A DNA stretch of 64,000 nt from the NCBI GenBank assembly GCA_001513105.1, contig LFSH01000082.1:29595-93594 (forward strand). The letters run 5' to 3'. Shown here piece after piece: positions 46,691 through 53,770 of the stretch (positions are counted from its first letter, which is position 1; every line of letters begins with the position of its first letter). The notes under the pieces are model-generated. The model saw nothing but the letters and a program-made list of their open reading frames with translations, had not been told where the DNA came from and did not search any database. A program made the translations under genes and the position numbers. Source of the stretch: Clostridiales bacterium DTU070 (lineage in GTDB: Bacteria > Bacillota > Clostridia > DSM-8532).

Positions 46691-46700
46691 ACAGTCCGAA

Positions 46701-46732
46701 AAAGCCGGCATAAACCAGTTTATGCCGGCTTT
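46701..46732. terminator. Bidirectional terminator between endonuclease and methyltransferase
   Basis: A perfect 14-bp stem, AAAGCCGGCATAAA with TTTATGCCGGCTTT, lies between the two convergent stop codons, with A- and T-rich flanks. It separates the two halves of the restriction system. Confidence 0.85.
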
Positions 46733-46736
46733 GTTG

Positions 46737-48899
46737 TCATAGCGAGTCCCTTATTTTTATATTGAATGAAGGAAAATAGTCCATTATCAGCTTTGAAAGC
46801 CGTATTATGGCTTCTTTATCGTCTTTCACCCCGTTTACCTTTTTTGCGTTCGCAATCATTCCAACCGAATAAGCAAGCGTTGCCATTGCAGCGTCGGATT
46901 CGTTCCAGCCCGATTTGTTCATCAGCTGCATTCCGAATACATCAATTATGTTTATTGTTTTTTCCATTATATCCCGGAAGCAGATTTCCTTCTTATCTTC
47001 GGCTGTTTTTCTCGCAACAAATGCCATACATGTATTAACCGCCTCGGACAAAACGGCTCTCGGCCGCCCTTTTCTTTCAATACTCAACGGTTGTATGCTT
47101 GTTATAACAAAAGGTGATTTCCTGTACGCATGGACAACGGCATCCCACCCGTTGACAGAACTATGGGAATAGATAAATGAAAACACTCCGTTATCCTTTA
47201 ATACCCTTGCTGCTTCGCAGAAAGCCTTCTCCAGTTCATTACAGTATTTTTCGTGGGCTTTCTCAGCGCTCTCGTTTCTGACAGATGAAGCAACCAGTTC
47301 ATATTCATAATCAGTTTTATCACTTCCGAACAGTTCAGGTTCTATAACTTCCAGTACGCCTTTCTTCCATGCATAAAAGAAATCCGCAAGTATCGAATAG
47401 TAGATATTGTCATAATATGGGGGATCGGTAACTATTGCATCGAAATATTTATCCTCGAAGGGCAGTTCCTGCGCCGGTGCTTTTTGTACCGAAACCTTTC
47501 CCTTGCTGCATTCAAAGGTTCTTACTCCCTTAATTATCCTGTCAAGTTTGTCCCAAAGGTTCGCAGGCCCTTTAAGCACCTGGTCGGTTTCGGCATAGTC
47601 CCACAGCATCGCAACACCCGGGCCGCAAAAGGCCCTTCCGACCTGTTCGTTCTGAGGTATCCACATCGAAAGCCTGCAGTTCCAGTCCACCACCTGGTCA
47701 ATCAGGCTTGACAATACACCCGTTGCAAACCTGGCCATGGCGGGCTCATATTTGGAAACCAGCCTTTTATATTCATCCCTCAGTATCCTGATTAAATACA
47801 GCAAAACCAGGCGCTGGCGGCGGTTAAGGAAATCCGCATGTGTTTCTATCCCGTAAAGTGCCGGATTAACAATCCCGGACCACCTGGGAAGCTCCGATGC
47901 CGGAAGTTTAAAGTCCATTGAATCCAGCAATTCCTTTTCCTTTGCTCCCATTTCAGGGATACCTGGGACAGCTTTCTCTTCCACCGTATAGAAACTTTTT
48001 CCCACTCCCCTTTTGCCTGAAATGACAGCCACGAGTGTATCTTCACAATTCCTTATGCTGACTTTTTCGTGTCTCCTGCCGCATTTCGGGCAGACTGCAT
48101 GACCTGCATGATTTATCCAGTTGGACGGGAAGGTATAATCAGGACCAACCTCACGGATATCAATTTTCTGCCCTTCATCTTCATTTACCAGGACAAACGA
48201 CAGGCGTTTTCCCTTTTTCTTCGTAAGCCACGGACGCTTAGCCAGGTAGAACCTGTAACCGCATTCTTCGCACTGCATGGAATATGTCCAGAGATATCCG
48301 AATACGTCTTCGCCGTATTTCTCCCTTAACGGAAACAGCCATCTGGTTTCTTCCTTAAGCTCATTCAGTATTTTCCTTCCCGAGTCTTCAATAATCTTCC
48401 CGGCCTCATTAATGTCCATCCCGTCGGAGTACACCATATTGCATTTTTGAATGAATACCGACATTTCATTCGCGTCTATCGAATATGTATCCAGGCCCAT
48501 TTTCTTTGCTTCAAATGGTATTGTCCCGCCTCCGCCGAACATATCAAGAACTTTAGGCGGTTCACAATACCCTTCCTTTATCATTTCAGCCGCCTCCGCA
48601 ATGGCATCGGCATCATTGTTTACCGCCAGCCTGGCCATCAGGTCCACTGCCTTTAACGAAGTATTCCTGCAAACAGATGCAAAAACCAGCGCCCGCATCG
48701 CACTGTGTGGCCTTCTTGCCCACCAGACGTGAATTGTATGGGATGTTTCACCCCTTCTGTATCTTTCGTTATAACCGGCCACAGAAGCCTCGTAATGAAG
48801 CATTCCTGCATCAATCAGCCGTTTTTCAGCACCGGAAGGAATATTCATTATTTGGGGACTTGCAAATACCGTATCCTCCGGTTTTGAATTATTTATCAT
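46737..48899 (-). CDS. DUF1156-type DNA methyltransferase
   Basis: This 720-residue protein has an N-terminal DUF1156-like region (about 20-110, HVWWARRPHSAMRALVFAS). A SAM-binding motif I (VLDMFGGGGTIPFEAKKMG) and the catalytic motif IV (VTDPPYYDNIYYS) of N6-adenine or N4-cytosine methyltransferases follow. Two CxxC pairs (QCEECG, VCPKCG) suggest a zinc ribbon in the middle. It is more than twice the size of M.HindIII, so it is an unusual partner for a HindIII-like nuclease. Its ATG overlaps the stop of the 88-residue gene as TAATG. It probably protects the host recognition site. Confidence 0.85.
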   Translation of the reverse strand: MINNSKPEDTVFASPQIMNIPSGAEKRLIDAGMLHYEASVAGYNERYRRGETSHTIHVWWARRPHSAMRALVFASVCRNTSLKAVDLMARLAVNNDADAIAEAAEMIKEGYCEPPKVLDMFGGGGTIPFEAKKMGLDTYSIDANEMSVFIQKCNMVYSDGMDINEAGKIIEDSGRKILNELKEETRWLFPLREKYGEDVFGYLWTYSMQCEECGYRFYLAKRPWLTKKKGKRLSFVLVNEDEGQKIDIREVGPDYTFPSNWINHAGHAVCPKCGRRHEKVSIRNCEDTLVAVISGKRGVGKSFYTVEEKAVPGIPEMGAKEKELLDSMDFKLPASELPRWSGIVNPALYGIETHADFLNRRQRLVLLYLIRILRDEYKRLVSKYEPAMARFATGVLSSLIDQVVDWNCRLSMWIPQNEQVGRAFCGPGVAMLWDYAETDQVLKGPANLWDKLDRIIKGVRTFECSKGKVSVQKAPAQELPFEDKYFDAIVTDPPYYDNIYYSILADFFYAWKKGVLEVIEPELFGSDKTDYEYELVASSVRNESAEKAHEKYCNELEKAFCEAARVLKDNGVFSFIYSHSSVNGWDAVVHAYRKSPFVITSIQPLSIERKGRPRAVLSEAVNTCMAFVARKTAEDKKEICFRDIMEKTINIIDVFGMQLMNKSGWNESDAAMATLAYSVGMIANAKKVNGVKDDKEAIIRLSKLIMDYFPSFNIKIRDSL

Positions 48900-49165
48900 T
48901 ATTCACACTCCACTTTCAGTTTATTTTTATCTTCCAGTTTCAGCACATAAAACTTCGCATCTTCCGGTAATGCCCTTGTAAATTTATATCCCAGGGAAAT
49001 CCTGTAATACTTCCGGTCAATTTTCTTCTCACCGAGGTAAAAGCCGTTAAGGTAAACCTTAACGGTTGTCAGCCCGTCAAGCATCTTCTCAACCTCCGGA
49101 TTTTTGCTCCTGTTCCAGATAATATAGCCAAACCGTCTTGCACTTTTTGTTATTGGCAGTACCAT
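48899..49165 (-). CDS. Small protein coupled to the methyltransferase
   Basis: This 88-residue basic protein begins MVLPITKSARRFGYIIWNRS and ends in a Lys/Glu-rich tail. It lacks Cys motifs, a membrane helix and an obvious HTH. A strong GGGAGG precedes its ATG, and its stop overlaps the methyltransferase ATG by one base. It is therefore likely an accessory subunit or regulator of the modification enzyme. Its promoter holds two AAGCTT sites. I do not recognise the family. Confidence 0.7.
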   Translation of the reverse strand: MVLPITKSARRFGYIIWNRSKNPEVEKMLDGLTTVKVYLNGFYLGEKKIDRKYYRISLGYKFTRALPEDAKFYVLKLEDKNKLKVECE

Positions 49166-49187
49166 GGCATTACCTCCCTGATTTCAT

Positions 49188-49218
49188 ATTATAACAACGA
49201 AAGCTTTAATTCAAGCTT
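49188..49218 (-). promoter_or_regulatory. Promoter of the methyltransferase operon with two AAGCTT sites
   Basis: On the minus strand TATAAT (49188-49193) and a TTGAAT (49209-49214, 15-nt spacer) form a plausible promoter 23 nt upstream of the 88-residue gene. AAGCTT occurs at 49201-49206 in the spacer and at 49213-49218 over the -35 element. If the linked system recognises AAGCTT, methylation of these sites could control the operon. Confidence 0.5.
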
Positions 49219-49556
49219 TTGCTGTTAAGATAAAATCAAGCACCCTAACGATTTCATGATATTATCTGCGAAACCATCATCTTTACGCATGGATACGGCT
49301 CTGACCGCTTTAGCTTACTGCTGTACAACAGCCTGTTGTTTCTGCAGAAATTTTATGTTTTATGATGATTTTTGAAAAATAGAACATGTAAACTCTTCCC
49401 TACAATAAATATCATGGGTAAAAAATCGAAAAAATTACCCACGTTTTTATTACGTGGGTAGTTGTTACCCATTTGCTTCCTTTGTTACACTTTAAGGTAA
49501 CAACTCATATATCCGTTATGAATAATTTTACGAGTCACCCGTATAAAAACCTGGTT
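49219..49556. other. Gap between the methyltransferase promoter and fic
   Basis: No gene is called here. The stretch contains one copy of the 61-bp element at 49412-49472 and a further inverted pair, GTTGTTACC (49461-49469) with GGTAACAAC (49496-49504). On the minus strand just beyond the element, the sequence weakly resembles the fic promoter (AGGGAAGAGTTTACAT against AGGAAAAGATTGCAT). This suggests an old duplication of the fic regulatory region. A short minus-strand frame ending near 49227 (RKDDGFADNIMKSLGC) may be a gene remnant. Confidence 0.35.
49412..49472. repeat. 61-bp inverted-repeat element, copy A
   Basis: This 61-bp copy matches the one at 50686-50746 at 60 of 61 positions. It contains GGGTAA...TTACCC and the perfect dyad TACCCACGT-TTTTATT-ACGTGGGTA, so it can bind a dimeric protein or form hairpins. 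It lies after the fic stop and some 240 nt upstream of the methyltransferase operon. Confidence 0.85.
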
Positions 49557-50630
49557 TTATCTTTCCAAACCGGCTTGCTTAACAACTTCGAATAAACGCT
49601 TATTCAGAAAAATTCTTTCCTTACCGATTTTTTGAGATATTAAAAATCCTTTTTCTACAAGCGATGATAAATAGTTTGACGCGGTCTTCCTTGTAACGTT
49701 AAGCCCTTTTTCAATATATGCAATTTTGGTATAAAATTCATAGAAGAGCAGGTCTACAAGTTCCCTTGAATATATTTGAGGTAATTTATTTCGAATGTCT
49801 TCCGAGGTTTTCTCCAGGACATCCCTGATTTTCTTTACAAGCAGTAAAGTCTCCTCCGCAGTCTGTTCTATGCCCTCAAGAATAAACAGTATCCATTCCT
49901 CCCAGTTGCCTTTTGTCCGTACTTCCTGCAACAGCCTGTAATATGCCGTTTTATTGCGTATTATATACTTGCTCAGGTAAAGAATTGGACTATCCAGTAA
50001 GTCCTTCAGGATAAGGTACAATACATTAATAATTCTTCCTGTTCTTCCGTTGCCATCATAAAAAGGGTGTATTGCCTCAAACTGATAATGTATGACTGCC
50101 AGCTTAATGAGAGGGTCAACATTGTCATAATCTTCATTTATATACTTCTCGAGGTTATCCATTAAGGTTAATATTTCCTTTTCTCCGCTTGGAGGAGTGT
50201 ATATCACTTCACCCGTTGCTTCATTTCTGAGTACAGTAACCGGAAGTTTTCTGATTCCTGCACGGTTTTTAACAATTAATTGCTGGATTTCTATAACCAT
50301 ATTAGTTGTAAAAAACTGTTTTTCCTTCACCAGTTCATAACCATGCCAGAGTGCAGTCCTGTAACTTACAACTTCTTTGGCTGCCGGATTACTGTAATTT
50401 TCCTGGGACATCGCTTTAAACAATTCATCATGTGTAGTTATAATATTCTCAATTTCAGAACTGTCCTTGGCTTCATTAATAGTTACAGCATTTATAAGAA
50501 TATTTTTATTCGGTATCATGCTCGCATATCCTTTGAATTCTGCCAGTGCTCTATGTGCCCTTGCAAGCTGTTTTAATACCCTTATGGTTTCAAGTTCTGC
50601 ATCCGGAGGTAAAAGTTTTACATCAGCCAT
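49557..50630 (-). CDS. Fic-family AMPylating protein with self-inhibitory helix
   Basis: This 357-residue Fic protein has the catalytic motif HPFYDGNGRTGR at 188-199, intact, with His and both Arg. The N-terminal inhibitory helix has the (S/T)xxxE(G/N) signature in AKDSSEIENI (S57, E61, N62), so it is a class II enzyme that controls itself. The C-terminal about 70 residues form a winged helix (LNVTRKTASNYLSSLVEKGF), which may bind DNA. It would transfer AMP to a target protein. I chose ATG 50630 because a promoter at 50653-50681 excludes the track start at 50681. It sits between the two 61-bp elements. Confidence 0.92.
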   Translation of the reverse strand: MADVKLLPPDAELETIRVLKQLARAHRALAEFKGYASMIPNKNILINAVTINEAKDSSEIENIITTHDELFKAMSQENYSNPAAKEVVSYRTALWHGYELVKEKQFFTTNMVIEIQQLIVKNRAGIRKLPVTVLRNEATGEVIYTPPSGEKEILTLMDNLEKYINEDYDNVDPLIKLAVIHYQFEAIHPFYDGNGRTGRIINVLYLILKDLLDSPILYLSKYIIRNKTAYYRLLQEVRTKGNWEEWILFILEGIEQTAEETLLLVKKIRDVLEKTSEDIRNKLPQIYSRELVDLLFYEFYTKIAYIEKGLNVTRKTASNYLSSLVEKGFLISQKIGKERIFLNKRLFEVVKQAGLER

Positions 50631-50652
50631 ACTAATCACCCCATATAAGCAA

Positions 50653-50681
50653 ATTATATATGCAATCTTTTCCTGCATCAA
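50653..50681 (-). promoter_or_regulatory. fic promoter
   Basis: On the minus strand TTGATG (50676-50681), exactly 17 nt, then TATAAT (50653-50658). The predicted transcript starts near 50646, 16 nt before ATG 50630. The 61-bp element copy B ends 4 nt upstream of the -35 box. Confidence 0.7.
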
Positions 50682-50685
50682 TATT

Positions 50686-50746
50686 TCATGGGTAAAAAAT
50701 CGAAAAAATTACCCACGTTTTTATTACGTGGGTAGTTGTTACTCAT
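50686..50746. repeat. 61-bp inverted-repeat element, copy B (upstream of fic promoter)
   Basis: This copy differs by one base (ACTCAT for ACCCAT) from copy A. It abuts the -35 box of fic and carries the same TACCCACGT/ACGTGGGTA dyad. It is a candidate binding site for the Fic protein's own winged helix or another regulator. Confidence 0.85.
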
Positions 50747-50965
50747 GTTTGGTGCATGCCAGATTTGATTTGCCTGTTAATAGCAGTATATTTTGCATTT
50801 TTCAACAGGCTGACATTCCGGGAAATATTATATTCAGAAAACAGCCAGACTTGCTTTGTTTCTGTTAAAACTGAATCTCAGTAAAGCAATTCGGGCGTTC
50901 ACTCTTCGTTTTAGAAATTCCACCGTCTTTCACCTCAAAGCATCCGTGTTCTCTGCTGTTGCGGC

Positions 50966-50995
50966 TTGATTACACTGTAAAGTTTCTGTTATCAT
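50966..50995 (+). promoter_or_regulatory. Candidate promoter of the GH43 gene
   Basis: TTGATT (50966-50971), 18 nt, TATCAT (50990-50995), predicting a start near 51002 and a 30-nt leader with the RBS GGAGG before ATG 51033. No cre-like site was noticed. Confidence 0.5.
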
Positions 50996-51032
50996 TTAAG
51001 CATTGATAATTTCAAAAAACACGGAGGACAAT

Positions 51033-52565
51033 ATGCGATATCATAATCCCGTTATACCCGGCTTTTATCCCGATCCCAGCATTTGCAAAAAAGGAGATGA
51101 CTATTATCTTGTTACAAGCTCCTTTGAGTTTTTCCCCGGTGTACCCGTCTTTCATTCGAAAGATTTGGTGAACTGGAAGCAAATCGGTCACTGCCTGACA
51201 CGAAAAAGCCAGCTGGATTTGGAAAACATCCCCTGTTCGAAGGGTATTTATGCCCCGACAATCCGTTACAATCCTCATGACGACCTGTTTTACATGGTTA
51301 CCACGAACGTCGGCAAGGGCGGTAATTTTTATGTGACTGCCAAAGACCCTGCTGGCGAATGGTCAGACCCGATATGGGTGGAACAGGGCGGTATTGACCC
51401 GTCACTTTTCTTCGACGATGACGGAAGCGCACACTTCATTTCAAATGCCAGGGACAGAAGCGTTCACGCTGCTGGATTTCTCTGTGCGCCCATTGATTTG
51501 AAAACAGGTAAATTCCTAAGGCCTGCCGTTCCTCTTTGGGGCGGAATCGGCGAGAGTGCTCCTGAAGCACCACATATCTATAAAATAGGCGGCTGGTACT
51601 ACCAGATGATTGCCGAAGGCGGCACAGAGCTTGGCCATATGGTAACAATTGCAAGAAGCAGGGAGCTTTATGGAAAATATGAGGCTTGCCCCTTCAACCC
51701 CATCCTTACCCACAGGCACAGAAAGGGTGATATAATTCAGGCCACCGGGCATGCGGACCTGATTGAGGACAATGAAGGAAACTGGTGGGCGGTATTTTTA
51801 GGTTACAGGCAGACACATCAGTATTTCCACCACCTGGGCCGCGAGACTTTCCTTGCCCCGGTTACGTGGCGTGACGGATGGCCTGTTATCAATAACGGCG
51901 AACCCATCAGTCTGATTATGGAAGGTCCCGGATCTGCAGTCCAGACACTTAACACCGATTATGAGACAGATTTTACCTCAGGAATCGATCCGGACTGGGT
52001 ATATCTGCGCAATCCGCAGGACGGAGCCTGCGAAGCAGGACCCAACGGCCTGGTTCTGAGAGGCAACGCTTATACCTTGTCAGATACAGCCAACCCTGCT
52101 TTTCTTGGTATCCGTCAGCGCGATCTTTCCAACCTGGCAGAGGTGGATTTAACATTCTCTCCGGAAATCAATTATGAAGAGGCCGGATTCAGCATCTACT
52201 ACAAGCAGGATGCCCATCTGGATATCTATATAAGCAGGGTAAACCATGAAAATTACCTGTTCTTCCGAAAGGTAGTCGGGGAGATTCATCACGAAGCGGC
52301 ACGGGTACCTCTTTCCTGCGACAAGGTTACACTTCGTGTTTTAGCCGATAAACTTGAATACAAAGTATATGCAATCGTTAACGGGGCAGAAATCTACCTG
52401 GGTAAAGCGCTAACCCGCTACGTTTCCACCGAAGCCCATGAATTAGGTTTTACCGGTGTTTTCTATGCCCTGTATGCAACAGGAAACGGCAGGAACTGCG
52501 AAACCGAAGCCATGTTCACCCGTTTTTCATACCGTGGCTTTGACAGAAAGGATACCTGCCTGTAG
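51033..52565 (+). CDS. GH43 beta-xylosidase / alpha-L-arabinofuranosidase
   Basis: This is a 510-residue enzyme of family GH43, most like the beta-xylosidase subfamily. The five-blade propeller starts NPVIPGFYPDPSICKKGDDY with the general-base Asp. The pKa-setting Asp lies in GGIDPSLFFDDDG and the acid Glu in SAPEAPHIYK. A C-terminal beta-sandwich (about 320-510) is typical of this group. No signal peptide is present, so it trims xylo-oligosaccharides in the cytoplasm with inversion. I chose ATG 51033 because CGGAGG precedes it. It is monocistronic, followed by a strong hairpin. Confidence 0.93.
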   Translation: MRYHNPVIPGFYPDPSICKKGDDYYLVTSSFEFFPGVPVFHSKDLVNWKQIGHCLTRKSQLDLENIPCSKGIYAPTIRYNPHDDLFYMVTTNVGKGGNFYVTAKDPAGEWSDPIWVEQGGIDPSLFFDDDGSAHFISNARDRSVHAAGFLCAPIDLKTGKFLRPAVPLWGGIGESAPEAPHIYKIGGWYYQMIAEGGTELGHMVTIARSRELYGKYEACPFNPILTHRHRKGDIIQATGHADLIEDNEGNWWAVFLGYRQTHQYFHHLGRETFLAPVTWRDGWPVINNGEPISLIMEGPGSAVQTLNTDYETDFTSGIDPDWVYLRNPQDGACEAGPNGLVLRGNAYTLSDTANPAFLGIRQRDLSNLAEVDLTFSPEINYEEAGFSIYYKQDAHLDIYISRVNHENYLFFRKVVGEIHHEAARVPLSCDKVTLRVLADKLEYKVYAIVNGAEIYLGKALTRYVSTEAHELGFTGVFYALYATGNGRNCETEAMFTRFSYRGFDRKDTCL

Positions 52566-52616
52566 GCCGGACAGCAAAACAAAGGCTCCTGTGAATTACT
52601 GGTACTGAAGAGTTTC

Positions 52617-52649
52617 CAGTTAAGGCATGGATTTACCATGCCTTAACTG
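52617..52649 (+). terminator. Terminator hairpin after GH43
   Basis: A perfect 14-bp stem, CAGTTAAGGCATGG with CCATGCCTTAACTG, has a 5-nt loop and lies 51 nt past the GH43 stop. The downstream T content is modest. Confidence 0.65.
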
Positions 52650-52697
52650 TTGCTGCTTAATGCTGTAACAAACCTCTTTATCGCCCATCCAACCATT

Positions 52698-52928
52698 TTA
52701 TTTTAATATTATCTGAACTTCCTTCCCAAGGCCTTTTGCTACTTTTACCAAAAAATCAAGAGAAGGATTGTATGTTCCACTTTCAAGACCAAGCTCATGG
52801 AACTTTTTCGACAGATAGTGCGGTGAATAACCGCAATAGTCGGAAAGCTGCGACAATGATATATCCTCTTCGATGTTTCTGTCTATCCATGACTTTATTT
52901 TCTGAATTTCATCATACCAATAAAGCAT
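52698..52928 (-). pseudogene. Chimeric HTH remnant (AraC-like start, XRE-like end)
   Basis: The 76-residue frame begins like the C-terminal HTH of an AraC regulator (IKSWIDRNIEEDISLSQLSD, then YCGYSPHYLSKKFHE). It then switches to what looks like the last part of an XRE/HigA-type HTH (SGTYNPSLDFLVKVAKGLGK). The junction near residue 46 removes the rest of both proteins. A good RBS (GAGGAGGAGG) stands before the ATG, so it may still be translated. It is most simply a deletion fusion of two regulator genes. A real tiny HTH protein is possible but less likely. Confidence 0.5.
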
Positions 52929-53120
52929 CCATGTACCTCCTCCTCAATCTTAATATAACTTAACCGGAAATACAAATCCTGATATTTGTTGACATATTCA
53001 TCAATGTAAACACCTGAAATTTCTTCTGCTTTATGAGTTTTGAAAAGAACAGTAATCCTGTTTTTTCATATTATACAGTTATAACCGGTTATCCGGGACC
53101 GGCGGGATGAGTAAAAGAAG

Positions 53121-53148
53121 TTGAGAGAACCGGGTATTATGGTATAAT
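53121..53148 (+). promoter_or_regulatory. Candidate promoter of the J-domain gene
   Basis: TTGAGA (53121-53126), 16 nt, TATAAT (53143-53148). Start is predicted near 53155, giving a leader of about 77 nt. The rest of the gap 52929-53120 shows no gene. Confidence 0.55.
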
Positions 53149-53231
53149 GTAAGTAATTTCCTTGTTGTTGAATTTTTGCTGTAAGCAATGTTACGGTTTT
53201 TGGGTTCAGAAATATCTTAGGGTGAAAGCAT

Positions 53232-53705
53232 ATGCCGGACTGTTGTTATAGCCGGGAGGAAATCAAACGGAAAATAAGGAAACTGAAAAAGGTGGAAGTG
53301 AAAATAAGGTTTGGCAGTTCAGGTTTTTCAGAAAACGGGTTCTCTGAAAGAATACATAATGTAAAACTTGTATGGGATGAATTCTTTGACCTGAATGAGA
53401 CTTATAAAGGGAATGCCCGGTATTCCCTTTCGCAATTGGCTTCAATGGGAAAAGAAACGCTGAAAGATGTTATAAGTGAATTTTTCTTCAATGTATATTA
53501 CAAGTATTACAAGGAAAACGGCATTATTAACACAGGTATTTACGATCCGTATATTCTTGAGCAGTTCGGGCTTCCCTATGACGCGGATATGAACGCAATT
53601 AAGAAAAGATTCCGGGAACTTGCCAAAAAGTATCATCCAGATACCGGTGGCGACAGTACAAAGTTTATTGAACTTATGGAAAATTACAAAAAGCTGAGCA
53701 GATAA
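53232..53705 (+). CDS. J-domain protein with unknown N-terminal region
   Basis: This 157-residue protein has its J-domain at the C-terminus (about 110-157), with the essential HPD in LAKKYHPDTGGD, so it should stimulate an Hsp70 ATPase. The N-terminal about 105 residues are polar and not recognised (KVEVKIRFGSSGFSENGFSE). This is the reverse of the classical DnaJ order and lacks the Gly-rich and zinc domains. It probably targets DnaK to a specific client. A terminator follows at 53721. Confidence 0.75.
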   Translation: MPDCCYSREEIKRKIRKLKKVEVKIRFGSSGFSENGFSERIHNVKLVWDEFFDLNETYKGNARYSLSQLASMGKETLKDVISEFFFNVYYKYYKENGIINTGIYDPYILEQFGLPYDADMNAIKKRFRELAKKYHPDTGGDSTKFIELMENYKKLSR

Positions 53706-53720
53706 ATTCAAGCTGTAACG

Positions 53721-53749
53721 AAGGCCGCCTGTGTGTTTCAGGCGGCCTT
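53721..53749. terminator. Terminator between J-domain gene and the GH operon
   Basis: A perfect 11-bp stem, AAGGCCGCCTG with CAGGCGGCCTT, has a 7-nt loop and lies between convergent genes. The T-run is weak on the plus side. Confidence 0.7.
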
Positions 53750-53770
53750 GCATATATTCATTTGTATTAC

